Shown here: positions 43,348 through 53,931 of the stretch, piece by piece
How the letters are laid out: every line of letters starts with the position of its first letter
Position numbering within the stretch: the stretch's first letter is position 1
Notes under the pieces: model-generated
Told to the model about the DNA's origin: nothing
The model's input: the letters and a program-made list of their open reading frames with translations, nothing else
Databases searched by the model: none
Translations under genes and position numbers: made by a program
Assembly (NCBI GenBank): GCA_013289955.1
Contig: JABCYZ010000015.1
Span: 1 to 64,000, forward strand
Reading direction: 5' to 3'
DNA length: 64,000 bases
DNA from: Acidobacteriota bacterium
GTDB lineage: Bacteria > Acidobacteriota > Terriglobia > Acidiferrales > UBA7541

Positions 43348-43746
43348 TCAGCGGGCGAGACGCTTGTGGATGAATTCGACAATGTTCTGGGTGGAAGTGC
43401 CGGGCAGAAAAATTTCCGCGATGCCGGATTTTTTCATGGCGGGAATGTCAGCTTCCGGGATGATGCCGCCGACCAGGACGGTAACGTCCTGCATGCCCTT
43501 TTCGCGCAGCAAGTTCATGAGTTGCGGACAGATCGTGTTGTGCGCGCCGGAGAGGATCGACAAGCCGATGACGTCGACATCTTCCTGGACGGCGGCGGAG
43601 GCGATCATCTCGGGTGTCTGGCGCAGACCGGTGTAGATTACTTCCATGCCAGCGTCGCGTAATGCTCGCGCGATGATTTTGGCGCCGCGGTCGTGGCCAT
43701 CCAATCCTGGTTTGGCGATCAGCACTCTGATTTTTTTCTCGGGCAT
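43348..43746 (-). CDS. icmB: Isobutyryl-CoA mutase small (B12-binding) subunit
   Basis: Starting at the ATG at 43746 (MPEKKIRVLIAKPG) the protein has 132 residues, only a cobalamin-binding domain. The DxHxxG motif is present in GLDGHDRGAK, with the later SILSGAH and VGGIIPE loops that hold the nucleotide tail of B12. It is the size of IcmB. It lies 36 bp downstream of the large subunit gene on the same strand, and the two must combine to form the radical mutase. The choice of Icm over methylmalonyl-CoA mutase rests on the large subunit. Confidence 0.83.
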   Translation of the reverse strand: MPEKKIRVLIAKPGLDGHDRGAKIIARALRDAGMEVIYTGLRQTPEMIASAAVQEDVDVIGLSILSGAHNTICPQLMNLLREKGMQDVTVLVGGIIPEADIPAMKKSGIAEIFLPGTSTQNIVEFIHKRLAR

Positions 43747-43782
43747 GTTGGTCGGAGAGTCTCGCTCAATTCCACGCACAAA

Positions 43783-45501
<1,719 letters not shown>

Positions 45502-45637
45502 CGTCAGGCGCTCCAGGTTATGTGCGCTCCGGTATCTGGTTCTAAAGAACGCAGAATTCCATGCTAAGCGAAAGCGAAAAGCGGGGCAAGGGGACTGGCG
45601 GCAGGCGGGGCGGAGGAGTCAGTAGAGAAAAAATAGC

Positions 45638-45670
45638 GAGGCTGGACAGTTGCAATTCCCGTCCAGCCTC
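45638..45670 (-). terminator. Rho-independent terminator of the TolC-family genes
   Basis: GAGGCTGGAC and GTCCAGCCTC form a perfect 10-bp stem with a 13-base loop. On the minus strand it is followed by GCTATTTTTTC, a usable T-run. It lies 11 bp after the stop of the TolC-family gene that ends at 45681. Confidence 0.7.
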
Positions 45671-45680
45671 TATCGAGAAA

Positions 45681-47813
45681 TTACCGTTTCCCTCCATCAC
45701 TCAGACTCTTGAATAGTTCGTCTGTGCCGACGACCTTTCCGTGGAGAGTGCCAGGGATCAGGGTTTCGCGGTCGACTTCGCCGGACTTGCCGTCGGCGAT
45801 GGTAACGTGGTTTACCTCGAGGGTGCGGCCGACGGCGCGCTCGTATCCGGCCTTGGCCTCTTCCAGGTTGGCGAGCGCACGGATTTCATTGCCTTGCGCG
45901 AGGGTGAGGTCGCGTTGTGTCTGGATAACGGTGTACACGGTGGAAGCGCCGAGCTGATATTTCTTCTCCTCAGCGTCAAACGTTTGCTGCTGGAGTTCGC
46001 GGGCCTTCACGGCCGCGGCGACTTGGGCGCGGTCTTGTGTGAGCGCGATGAACGAGTTGCGGACATCCAGTAGCGCGGCATTTCTCAACTGCCGCTCCGT
46101 CGTTTGCAATTGGCGCTGCGACAAGAGGGCGCGCGCGTATTCCGCTTGAGCGGCGCGGTTGCGCAAGGGGAGCGTCAAAGTCAATTGGCCTGCATATTCC
46201 GGGAACTGATTGTGAAAGATCTGGCTCTGCGCAGTGGTGAAACCTTGCTGAGATGTGCCGGTGACGGGCGCCGTCGTGGTCGATTCAAAAATGGGAGCTC
46301 CATTGACGAGAACGGGAGCTCCCGTGCCGTCTACGATAGGAATGCCGGTGCTGATGGTCGTGGGCGCGCCGAGAATCGTGGAATTGCCTGCCAAACCTTG
46401 GGACTCGTAGAAACCGCCAATCGAGAGTGTCGGAAGAAGGGCATTGCGGTTGGCCTTCACATCGATTTCGGCGTTCAACAAGTTCAGGGCCTCTTCCTGA
46501 AGTTCCGGCCGTTTCGCGAATGCCTCTTTGAGGGCATCTTCGAACGAAGCGGCTTCAATGGCCGCCGGCTGTTTCGGCAGGTCCGTAGGAATGATCTGAA
46601 CGTTGATGATGTTCGCCGCGAGCGGGTCCTTCGAAATGAAGTTTTTCAGGTTTTGCTCGTCCTGAAGTTGCGTGGTCTGCGCGAAGATGAGGTTTTGCGT
46701 GTCCGTGGCCACCTCGGATTCCGAACGTGTGACGTCCAGCGGAGCCAGGCTGCCGATTTCCAGCTGCTTTTTGTTGTCTTCAAACAGCTTCTGGGCAACG
46801 GTGACGGCCTGCTGATTGACTTTGACGTTCTCTCGCGCGTAGACGAGCTCCCAGTAGGCGGTGATGGTGTTTGTGATGGTGGTGATGGCCTGCGCGGTGA
46901 AAGCCCAATCAGCGATCTTGCGATTATTTTTGGCGATGCGGATGTTGCGCGTGCCCATGGCCAGCCCGAATCCGTTCAAGAGGGGCTGGGTAAAGGAAAC
47001 GGAGAAATTTGATGTTACCGCCGGATTCAGGAAGTTGGCTCCGGCGGTGGAACTGCTTCGCGTGTTATTCCAGGCGACGGAGAAATTCGTTCCTGTCTCG
47101 AATGTTTGCGAATAGGAGTTGTTGAATTGCGTCGAGTGGGAAAGGACTGCAGTGAGATTCGTTGACCCAGCACCGCTAATGAACGGGTTGTTGATGGGAG
47201 TAGATATGGAGGCCACGCTCGCGCTGCTCTGGATGATGGGGTCAAAGCTGGTGATGGTGAGGGCAAACGGATTGATGGCTGCCGAGGAAGCGGCAATCGT
47301 AGCTCCCGGTGTGCCGAAGCCACCTGGGGTGCCGGAGTTAGCAAAGAGAATGCCGGCGTCGGCCATCCATGGGTTGTAGCGCTGCACGGCGATGTCCATG
47401 CTGTTTTCCAACGCAAGCTCGACGGCGTCCTGGAGACCCAGCTCCAGCTTCCCGTCGCGCACGAGTTGGTCGAGCCGCGGCGAGTTGGTAAGCATGGGCT
47501 GATCGATATGGATCGGCTCGTACGGCTTCAGAATATTGGGAAACGATCTTGGAGGGTGCGTGTAATTATGAGTCCCCAAGCCCAACGAAGAGACCGGGGT
47601 GATCGAGGTGCCATCCGGCGCAGTGGTTGCCGCGGGGGCGGGGTTCGATGGCGGATTCTGAGCAGGAGTCTGCGCAAAAACAGGTGAAAGTGGCCCCCCG
47701 GCGAGAAGCCCCGCCAAAACGATTGCAAACAGAGATCGGGCCCATTCCGAAGCCGTCCTACGAGCATTTGCCCCTAAGATGGACCGCTTCAAGGTCGCCC
47801 TCAGTGTCTTCAT
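45681..47813 (-). CDS. TolC-family outer-membrane efflux protein (paralogue 1)
   Basis: 710 residues, longer than typical TolC (~450-500). A signal peptide (SLFAIVLAGLLAGGPLSPVFAQ) and an Asn/Pro/Ala-rich stretch precede two OEP repeats made of long coiled helices (KLFEDNKKQLEIGSLAPLDV, KKYQLGASTVYTVIQTQRDL) and beta strands. Insertions of about 100 residues in the barrel region (Ser/Thr/Asn-rich) explain the length. It would form the outer-membrane duct for an efflux pump or type I secretion, but no inner-membrane or adaptor gene is next to it. Most of its sequence is shared with the next gene, so it arose by tandem duplication. Confidence 0.88.
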   Translation of the reverse strand: MKTLRATLKRSILGANARRTASEWARSLFAIVLAGLLAGGPLSPVFAQTPAQNPPSNPAPAATTAPDGTSITPVSSLGLGTHNYTHPPRSFPNILKPYEPIHIDQPMLTNSPRLDQLVRDGKLELGLQDAVELALENSMDIAVQRYNPWMADAGILFANSGTPGGFGTPGATIAASSAAINPFALTITSFDPIIQSSASVASISTPINNPFISGAGSTNLTAVLSHSTQFNNSYSQTFETGTNFSVAWNNTRSSSTAGANFLNPAVTSNFSVSFTQPLLNGFGLAMGTRNIRIAKNNRKIADWAFTAQAITTITNTITAYWELVYARENVKVNQQAVTVAQKLFEDNKKQLEIGSLAPLDVTRSESEVATDTQNLIFAQTTQLQDEQNLKNFISKDPLAANIINVQIIPTDLPKQPAAIEAASFEDALKEAFAKRPELQEEALNLLNAEIDVKANRNALLPTLSIGGFYESQGLAGNSTILGAPTTISTGIPIVDGTGAPVLVNGAPIFESTTTAPVTGTSQQGFTTAQSQIFHNQFPEYAGQLTLTLPLRNRAAQAEYARALLSQRQLQTTERQLRNAALLDVRNSFIALTQDRAQVAAAVKARELQQQTFDAEEKKYQLGASTVYTVIQTQRDLTLAQGNEIRALANLEEAKAGYERAVGRTLEVNHVTIADGKSGEVDRETLIPGTLHGKVVGTDELFKSLSDGGKR

Positions 47814-47838
47814 AATGATCTTTACCCCTCGAGATTCT

Positions 47839-47851
47839 GTCCCAGCGGGAC
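47839..47851 (-). promoter_or_regulatory. Leader hairpin of TolC-family gene 1
   Basis: GTCCC-AGC-GGGAC forms a 5-bp hairpin ending exactly 38 bases before the ATG at 47813. It is followed on the minus strand by CAGAATCTCGAGG and a 13-base gap to the ATG. The same arrangement precedes the second TolC-family gene. Confidence 0.5.
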
Positions 47852-48111
47852 GTTTGTATTTTGACCTAACACTTTAAAACGCTCGAACCATGGGTTTTGT
47901 TTCATTTGCGGGCTGGATTTGGGAGCACGAAGAGCAATAAACCCTGTGCCGTGAACCAGAAACACAACCGCGTTCGGTACCTTGAGAATAATGGAGCAGG
48001 CCGGGCAAGACAAGGATTTGGGGCAGCTCAGGAAGAGATCGACGAGTCGAGCAGGAGTGTACTGTTTGGTCGGCGGCGCTTGGGCAAGAAGCAAACAGCT
48101 CGGAAGTGAAG

Positions 48112-48149
48112 GCGGAGCCACGCCAGAGGAGGTCGTGTCGTGGCTCCGC
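48112..48149 (-). terminator. Hairpin after TolC-family gene 2
   Basis: GCGGAGCCACG (48112-48122) pairs perfectly with CGTGGCTCCGC (48139-48149), an 11-bp stem with a 16-base loop, 8 bp past the stop of the gene. The T-run is missing, so termination may be partial and allow read-through to paralogue 1. Confidence 0.5.
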
Positions 48150-48156
48150 TCCGAGG

Positions 48157-50301
48157 TTAGCGCATGCCGCCGCCCTTTGAGACGTCTTCCGTGCCAACAA
48201 CCTTGCCGTGAAGCGTGCCGGGAATCAGCGTTTCGCGTTCGACTTCGCCGGATTTGGCGTCGGCGATCGTGACGTGGTTCACGTCGAGGGTGCGACCGAG
48301 CGCGCGTTCGTAGTTGGCCTTTGCTTCCTCAAGATTGGCCAGTGCGCGGAGTTCCGTGCCCTGGGCGGCGATCAGATCGCGCTGCGTCAGGATGACGTTG
48401 TAGACCGTGGACGCGCCCAAACGGTATTTCTTCTGCTCGGCGTCAAAGGTCTCTTGCTGAAGCTGGCGCGCTTCGCTGGCGGCGTCCACCTGGGCGCGGT
48501 CTTGCGTGAGCGCGATGTAGGTGTTGCGAACGTCGAGAAGGGCGGCGTTTTTCAATTGCTGCAGCGCGGTTTCCTGCTGACGTTGGGTGAGGATGGCGCG
48601 GGCGCTGTCACCTTGAGCGGAACGGTTGCGCAAGGGCAAGTTAAGGGTCAGCTGAGCGGCATACTCCGGGAAGCGGTTGTGGAAGATCTGGCTTTGAGCG
48701 GTGCCGAAACCCTGCTGAGTCGTGCCGGCAACGGCCGTATTCACGATAGGCTCGAAAATCGGAGTAGCGACGCCGCCAATGTCCACGGTGACTGGATTGC
48801 CGTTGGCATCTACGATCGGCACCTCGCTGCTTGTAAAGGTTGTCGCACCGGGAATCGGAGTATTCCCCGCCAGCCCTACGGAGCTGTATTGCCCGCTGAG
48901 TGTGAGAGTGGGAAGCAGCGCTTTTCGTGTGGCCTGAATATCAATTTCGCCGTTTTTCAGATTGTAGAGTTGCTCCTGCAGCTCGGGTCGCTTGGCGAAC
49001 GCTTCCCGGATGGAATCCTCGAAGGAGGGGTTCTCGATGGAGGCAGGTTGTTTCGGTTGGTCGGTCGTAATGATTTCCAGGTTCACCACATTGGGAGCCA
49101 GAGGATTTTTGGTGATGGCGTTTTTCAGGATTTGTTCGTCCTGGAGCTGCACGGTTTGCGCCACGATGAGATTCTGGCGGTCGGTGGCCAGCTCGGATTG
49201 GGCGCGGGTGACATCGAGCGGCGCCATGGTGCCGGCGTCGAGCTGTTTCTTGTTGTCGTTGTAAAGTTTCTCGGAAACGGTGATGGCCTGCTCGTCGACT
49301 TTGACATTGGCGCGCGCGTAGACGAGCTCCCAATAGGCCACGATGGTGTTCGTAATCGTGGTAATGGCCTGCTGCGCGAAAGCCCAGTCCGCGATTTTCC
49401 GGTTGTTTTTTGCGATGCGGATGTTGCGCGTGTTGACGGCGATGCCGAATCCGTTCAGCAGGGCCTGAGAGAAGCCAATCGTTAGGGTGGATTGAACAGC
49501 GGGGTTGAAGAAGTTCTCCGTGGAGTTCGAGCTGCTGCGCGTGTTGTTCCAGCTGATGTTGAGATTCGTGCCCGTATCGAAGCTCTGGGAGTACTGCGTG
49601 TTGAATTCCGTGGTGTGGGTGACCAGATTCAATTCGCCAGCTACGCCCGTGCCGGAGATGAAGGGATTATTGACCGGCGTCAAGGCATCGCTGACGCTAG
49701 CCGTGCCCGAGAGCGCCGGATCATAGGAAAGGCTGGGAAGGTTTGCGGTCGAGGAGCTAAAGTTCGCGCCAGGCGTCGAATATCCCAAACCGCCGGCTTT
49801 GGCCTTGAGGATGGACGCGTCGGCGATCCACGGATAGTAGCGTTGCACGGCAATGTCCAGGCTGTTTTCAAGTGCCAGCTCGACGGCGTCTTGCAGGCTC
49901 AACTCAAGCTTGCCATCGTGGACCAGCTGATCGAGCCGTGGCGAGTTGGTAATCGCCGGCTCATCGATTTTTATCTGCTGGTAGGGTTTCAGGAGGCTTG
50001 GGAAGGCCACTGGCGGAACGGTGAAGTCGTACTTCGCAAGGCCCAGCGAGCTGACGGGAGCAATCGACGAGCCCTGAGGCGCCGCGGATGGCGCGGGAGC
50101 GGGGTTCGCCGGCGGGTTCTCTGAAGAACTTTGCGCCACGGCCGGCGAGATCGGCCCCACGACGAGGAGCCCCGCCATCAGCATGGCGAGGAAAGATTTG
50201 GCAACGAGCAAACCGCGTCGCTTCATGGCCCCGCGCAGACCGGATTGCCTTTGGTCTGCCACCAATGAGAGATTTTTGACGCGTCCCCATAGAGTCGTCA
50301 T
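48157..50301 (-). CDS. TolC-family outer-membrane efflux protein (paralogue 2)
   Basis: The start at 50301 (MTTLWGRVKN) is preferred to the ATG at 50313 because it gives the same 13-base gap to CTCGAGG as in paralogue 1. The 714-residue protein has a signal peptide (LAMLMAGLLVVGPISPAVAQ), an NPPANPAPAP-type linker, and the two OEP repeats (RNIRIAKNNRKIADWAFAQQ, KLYNDNKKQLDAGTMAPLDV, KKYRLGASTVYNVILTQRDL). It differs from paralogue 1 mainly in the barrel-loop insertions. The partners of the pump are not in the window. Confidence 0.88.
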   Translation of the reverse strand: MTTLWGRVKNLSLVADQRQSGLRGAMKRRGLLVAKSFLAMLMAGLLVVGPISPAVAQSSSENPPANPAPAPSAAPQGSSIAPVSSLGLAKYDFTVPPVAFPSLLKPYQQIKIDEPAITNSPRLDQLVHDGKLELSLQDAVELALENSLDIAVQRYYPWIADASILKAKAGGLGYSTPGANFSSSTANLPSLSYDPALSGTASVSDALTPVNNPFISGTGVAGELNLVTHTTEFNTQYSQSFDTGTNLNISWNNTRSSSNSTENFFNPAVQSTLTIGFSQALLNGFGIAVNTRNIRIAKNNRKIADWAFAQQAITTITNTIVAYWELVYARANVKVDEQAITVSEKLYNDNKKQLDAGTMAPLDVTRAQSELATDRQNLIVAQTVQLQDEQILKNAITKNPLAPNVVNLEIITTDQPKQPASIENPSFEDSIREAFAKRPELQEQLYNLKNGEIDIQATRKALLPTLTLSGQYSSVGLAGNTPIPGATTFTSSEVPIVDANGNPVTVDIGGVATPIFEPIVNTAVAGTTQQGFGTAQSQIFHNRFPEYAAQLTLNLPLRNRSAQGDSARAILTQRQQETALQQLKNAALLDVRNTYIALTQDRAQVDAASEARQLQQETFDAEQKKYRLGASTVYNVILTQRDLIAAQGTELRALANLEEAKANYERALGRTLDVNHVTIADAKSGEVERETLIPGTLHGKVVGTEDVSKGGGMR

Positions 50302-50326
50302 GACGATTTTCATTCCTCGAGGTTCT

Positions 50327-50339
50327 GTCCCTGTGGGAC
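50327..50339 (-). promoter_or_regulatory. Leader hairpin of TolC-family gene 2
   Basis: GTCCC-TGT-GGGAC, a 5-bp hairpin ending 38 bases before the ATG at 50301, exactly as in paralogue 1. The loop bases differ while the stem is identical, which suggests the structure or the palindrome is conserved. Confidence 0.5.
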
Positions 50340-50571
50340 GTATTTGGTTCAAACCGATTTGATCTGAGCTGATAGTGTGGAACGTGCCCTGAACAGGCGT
50401 TGGTACACTCAGTTGGCAGGATTTTTGCCACGCGGAGGTAAAACTCCGGCCGGGCGGCTGAGAGACAGGTCTATTCAGAGGAGTCCATCACGCTTTTGAC
50501 CCAGTAAGCAGCCAGAGACTCCCGGCGCGGCCTGGAAACTCGCACTGCAGTTTAGCAGGGGCTCCCATTCC

Positions 50572-50600
50572 TTGACAACGCGCGGCACCGCGGCTAGGCT
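50572..50600 (+). promoter_or_regulatory. Promoter candidate of pyrE
   Basis: A perfect TTGACA (50572-50577), a 17-bp spacer and TAGGCT as a poor -10 (50595-50600). The pyrE ATG follows 46 bp later. Confidence 0.5.
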
Positions 50601-50646
50601 GCTCACCAATCGGTGTTTAGAAGTAATTTGCGTCGGGCGGAATACG

Positions 50647-51264
50647 ATGCTCTCACGAGAAGAACTGCTGCGCATGTTTGAATCCGCCGGAGCCATCCGG
50701 CATGGCCATTTTGAGCTTAGCAGCGGCTTGCATAGCGGGACGTACGTGCAATGTGCGCTCGTTTTGCAGTACCCGCGGCTCGCCGAAAAGCTGGGGCAGG
50801 CGCTGGCCGCGCTTTTTTCCGACGCCGTCATTCACGCGGTGGTTTCGCCGGCGCTGGGCGGAGTGATTATCGGGCAGGAGGTCGCGCGGGCGTTGCCGGA
50901 GGTCAAGGGGGCCGCCGGCAGGGGAGTGCCGGCGATTTTTGCCGAACGGGATGCCAGTGGAACTATGACTCTTCGGCGCGGTTTTTCGCTCCAGCCCGAT
51001 GAGCATGTACTTGTGATCGAGGATGTGTGGACGACCGGCGGCTCGACCCTGGAAACGATTCGAGTCGTTGAAGAAGCGGGCGGGCGGGTCATTGCCGCCG
51101 GAGCTTTGATCGACCGGAGCGGAGGCGCGCTGGAGCTCGGCGTCGAAACGCAAGCTTTGCTGGACCTTCCTATCGCCAAATACGAGCCTGAGGATTGCCC
51201 GCTATGCCGGGATGGTGGCGCGGCGGTAAAGCCGGGCAGCCGTTTCGCGCGCTCGGCGCCGTGA
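50647..51264 (+). CDS. pyrE: Orotate phosphoribosyltransferase
   Basis: Starting at MLSREELLRMFE (50647) the protein has 205 residues. The PRPP loop reads VLVIEDVWTTGGSTL, preceded by VVSPALGGVIIGQEVARAL and FAERDASGTMTLRRGF, which are OPRTase signatures. A C-terminal CPLC pair, common in this bacterial subgroup, may bind metal. It makes orotidine monophosphate in pyrimidine synthesis. truA follows 74 bp downstream on the same strand. Confidence 0.93.
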   Translation: MLSREELLRMFESAGAIRHGHFELSSGLHSGTYVQCALVLQYPRLAEKLGQALAALFSDAVIHAVVSPALGGVIIGQEVARALPEVKGAAGRGVPAIFAERDASGTMTLRRGFSLQPDEHVLVIEDVWTTGGSTLETIRVVEEAGGRVIAAGALIDRSGGALELGVETQALLDLPIAKYEPEDCPLCRDGGAAVKPGSRFARSAP

Positions 51265-51338
51265 CGCGTCCGAACCACTTGCTAGAATTGACTGCGCTTC
51301 TGAAAATCGATTCCTGAAGGCTCGACAACCCTCGCTTC

Positions 51339-52124
51339 ATGCGCCATTTCAAACTCACGATTGCTTACGACGGGACAGACTTCCACGGCTGGCAGATCCA
51401 GTCGTCCGATAAGCCCACGATTCAGGGCGAGATTTCCAGCGTGCTGCGACGGTTGACGCAGGAAAATGTGATGCTGAACGGCGCGGGACGCACCGACGCG
51501 GGTGTCCACGCGCTTGGACAGGTGGCCAGCTTTCGCACGCAATCCGGCTTGTCGGCCATCGAGTTCCAGCGCGCATTGAATGCTCTGCTGCCTGCGACGA
51601 TTCGCATTGTCGGCGCCGAAGAAGTGGGGCCGGATTTTCACGCGCGTTGGTCGGCGCTTGGAAAGATCTATCGTTATCGTCTGTATCGCGGCAAAGTCGT
51701 TCCGCCTGCGGTGTGGCGTTATGTCCTGCACTATCCATTTCCGCTCGACGAAGACGCCATGCGTATTGCTGCCTCACGTTATGTTGGCCCGCACGATTTT
51801 GCGGCGTTCGCCGCGTCAACAGGCTCCGAGGATGACGACAAGGAGCGCTCGACGGTGCGCGAGATCTATGCCAGCGAGTTAGTCTGCAGCGACGACGGCG
51901 AAGAGCTCGTCTATACGGTGCGGGGCCGTTCGTTCATGCGCTTTATGGTCCGCAAAATGGTTGGCACGCTGCTCGACGTTGGCCGAGGCAAACTCGTGCC
52001 GGACGACATCCTGCGGCTCTATCAATTGCGGGACCGCTCGAAGTCCGGACCAACGGTGCCGCCGCAGGGCTTGTGCATGATGCAAGTGATGCATGACGAG
52101 GCGTGGCGTGTCGGCGAACCGTAG
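51339..52124 (+). CDS. truA: tRNA pseudouridine(38-40) synthase
   Basis: 261 residues. The catalytic Asp53 lies in GRTDAGVHALGQ; YDGTDFHGWQIQ at the start and RSFMRFMVRKMVGTLLDVGRG toward the end are the other TruA landmarks. It modifies uridines in the anticodon arm of several tRNAs. The length is normal and the start ATG at 51339 is the only sensible choice. Confidence 0.95.
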   Translation: MRHFKLTIAYDGTDFHGWQIQSSDKPTIQGEISSVLRRLTQENVMLNGAGRTDAGVHALGQVASFRTQSGLSAIEFQRALNALLPATIRIVGAEEVGPDFHARWSALGKIYRYRLYRGKVVPPAVWRYVLHYPFPLDEDAMRIAASRYVGPHDFAAFAASTGSEDDDKERSTVREIYASELVCSDDGEELVYTVRGRSFMRFMVRKMVGTLLDVGRGKLVPDDILRLYQLRDRSKSGPTVPPQGLCMMQVMHDEAWRVGEP

Positions 52125-52297
52125 CGCAAGGAATGCCTCCCGGATCGCGCCTTAGAAAACAGGCGGTCAGCTGAGTGGTTCAGCGAGTCCGCGATCAAGT
52201 GCATCTCGGTGAACTCTAGTGCGACCATCTGTTTAGCCGCGGAGCTTTGTTTTCTTTGAGACAACTGTTTCCCGTGAAAGTCGGCTAGAATTTCCAT

Positions 52298-53869
52298 ATG
52301 GCGGCCACGGCCATCCCCGTCGAGTCGATTCCGTCGATTGATCCTGCCACGGGAAATATCCTTGCCCAGTTTCAGAAGACGCCGCCGGCGGCGCTGCCGG
52401 AGATTTTGTCGCGCGCACGCGCCGCGCAATCGGGCTGGGCCGCTTTGCCCGTCAAGAAGCGATGCGCGCAACTACTTGGTTTGCGCGAATGCATAATGGG
52501 TTCGCGTGACGTCCTGGCGGATGCGGTTGTGGCGGAGTCCGGAAAGCCCCGCGTCGAGGCACTTTTCGCCGACCTTTTTGTTGCGCTCGACACGGCGCAG
52601 TATTTTCTAAAGAGTGGCGCGCGGCTTTTGCGGCCGGAACGTGTGCCGCATCACAGCAGTGCCGCGAAAGCCAAATCGGGGCGCGTGGTATACGACCCTG
52701 TCGGAGTTATCGGCATCATCAGTTCGTGGAACTATCCTCTGGCCATTCCGATGAGCCAGATTATTCCCGCAGTGGCCGCGGGCAACGCGGTGGTTTGCAA
52801 GACGAGCGATTTCACGCCCCATTGCGGTGCGCTGATTGAAAAACTATTCGCGGATGCAGGCTTTCCGAAAGATCTTGTCACGGTGATTCAAGGCGGCGGG
52901 GAAATCGGCCAAGCGTTGGTTGATGCCGGGCCGGACAAAGTCATGTTCACGGGCAGCGTGGCTACCGGCCGGCGCGTCGCCGAAGCCTGCGCCAAAAAAC
53001 TGATTCCGAGCGTGCTCGAACTTGGCGGCAAGGACGCGATGATTGTCCTGGCCGATGCGAACCTCGAAGTTGCCGCAAGCGCCGCCGTTTGGGGGAGCTA
53101 CACGAATTGCGGGCAGGTATGCCTTTCGGTCGAGCGGCTTTTTCTGGAGCGGTCCATCGAGGAAAAGTTTCTTGCGTTGTGTGTCGAAAAAACGAAAAAG
53201 CTCCGGCTCGGTCCGGGATGCGACCCGGCCGTCGATGTTGGGCCGCTGATCCGTCCGCAGCACGTAGAGCGCATGAGCGATCTGGTCGCCAACGCGCTGG
53301 CGCGCGGCGCTCGTGTGCTCTGCGGTGGTCGGCCGCGTGCGGATATCGGCGCAAATTTCTTTGAGCCGACTGTCATCGCCGGAGTAGATTCCTCAATGAA
53401 TCTTTTTCAGGAAGAAACTTTCGGCCCCATACTCGCAATTCAGGCCGTGAAAGACGGGGAAGAAGCCGTTGCGCGGGCAAACGATTCTCCTTTCGCGCTT
53501 GCGGCGAGCGTCTGGACAAGCGATGCCAAGCGCGGCCAGGCCCTTGCCGCGCGGTTGCGCGCGGGCGCAGTGATGGTCAATGACGCGATCAGCTACTTCG
53601 GCATCGCCGAAGCTCCGCACGGCGGCTGCGGCGCCAGCGGATGGGGCCGCACGCACGGGAAAGCAGGTTTGCTTGAAATGGTGCGAACCAAATACATCGA
53701 CCGCGACCGCTTGCCGGGCCTCGAAAAGCCCTGGTGGTACCGGTATGGAGCCGATCTCGAGCGTGCCGCCGACGGCTTTCTGAACTTTGAGTTTGCCGGA
53801 GGACTCGCCGCAAAATTGCGTAACGCCCGTAGTGCCCTGAAAACGATGTTTCGCGATCACGGCTTTTAA
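52298..53869 (+). CDS. Aldehyde dehydrogenase (NAD(P)-dependent)
   Basis: 523 residues. The Rossmann segment GVIGIISSWNYPLAIP, the FTGSVATGR loop, catalytic Glu241 in LELGGKD and catalytic Cys275 in NCGQVCLS are all present, as is EETFGPILAI. It oxidises an aldehyde to the acid; the C-terminal ~60 residues after RTKYIDRD are longer than in most ALDHs. The substrate is unknown. It lies 62 bp before a LeuA/HMGL-family gene on the same strand, so the two might act in one pathway. Confidence 0.92.
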   Translation: MAATAIPVESIPSIDPATGNILAQFQKTPPAALPEILSRARAAQSGWAALPVKKRCAQLLGLRECIMGSRDVLADAVVAESGKPRVEALFADLFVALDTAQYFLKSGARLLRPERVPHHSSAAKAKSGRVVYDPVGVIGIISSWNYPLAIPMSQIIPAVAAGNAVVCKTSDFTPHCGALIEKLFADAGFPKDLVTVIQGGGEIGQALVDAGPDKVMFTGSVATGRRVAEACAKKLIPSVLELGGKDAMIVLADANLEVAASAAVWGSYTNCGQVCLSVERLFLERSIEEKFLALCVEKTKKLRLGPGCDPAVDVGPLIRPQHVERMSDLVANALARGARVLCGGRPRADIGANFFEPTVIAGVDSSMNLFQEETFGPILAIQAVKDGEEAVARANDSPFALAASVWTSDAKRGQALAARLRAGAVMVNDAISYFGIAEAPHGGCGASGWGRTHGKAGLLEMVRTKYIDRDRLPGLEKPWWYRYGADLERAADGFLNFEFAGGLAAKLRNARSALKTMFRDHGF

Positions 53870-53931
53870 TCTCGCAGCGTAAGCTGGAAGCAGCCAGTTC
53901 GACCGGCAAGAAGGGAAAGGGAGCGAGCCCC

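Larger units (their letters stand above)
47814..48156. other. Spacer between the two TolC-family genes
   Basis: 343 bp holding the leader hairpin of the first paralogue (47839-47851) and, at its far end, a hairpin (48112-48149) after the second paralogue's stop. No gene recognised. Confidence 0.45.
50302..50646. other. Divergent promoter region between TolC paralogue 2 and pyrE
   Basis: 345 bp holding the leader hairpin at 50327-50339 for the minus-strand gene and the pyrE promoter at 50572-50600. No gene recognised. Confidence 0.5.

Noticed and set aside
48208..49485. 425-codon plus-strand frame opposite TolC paralogue 2, and similar long frames opposite paralogue 1 and the TonB receptor
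   Set aside because: Codon-position bias of the sense gene creates these antisense frames; they lack motifs and starts.
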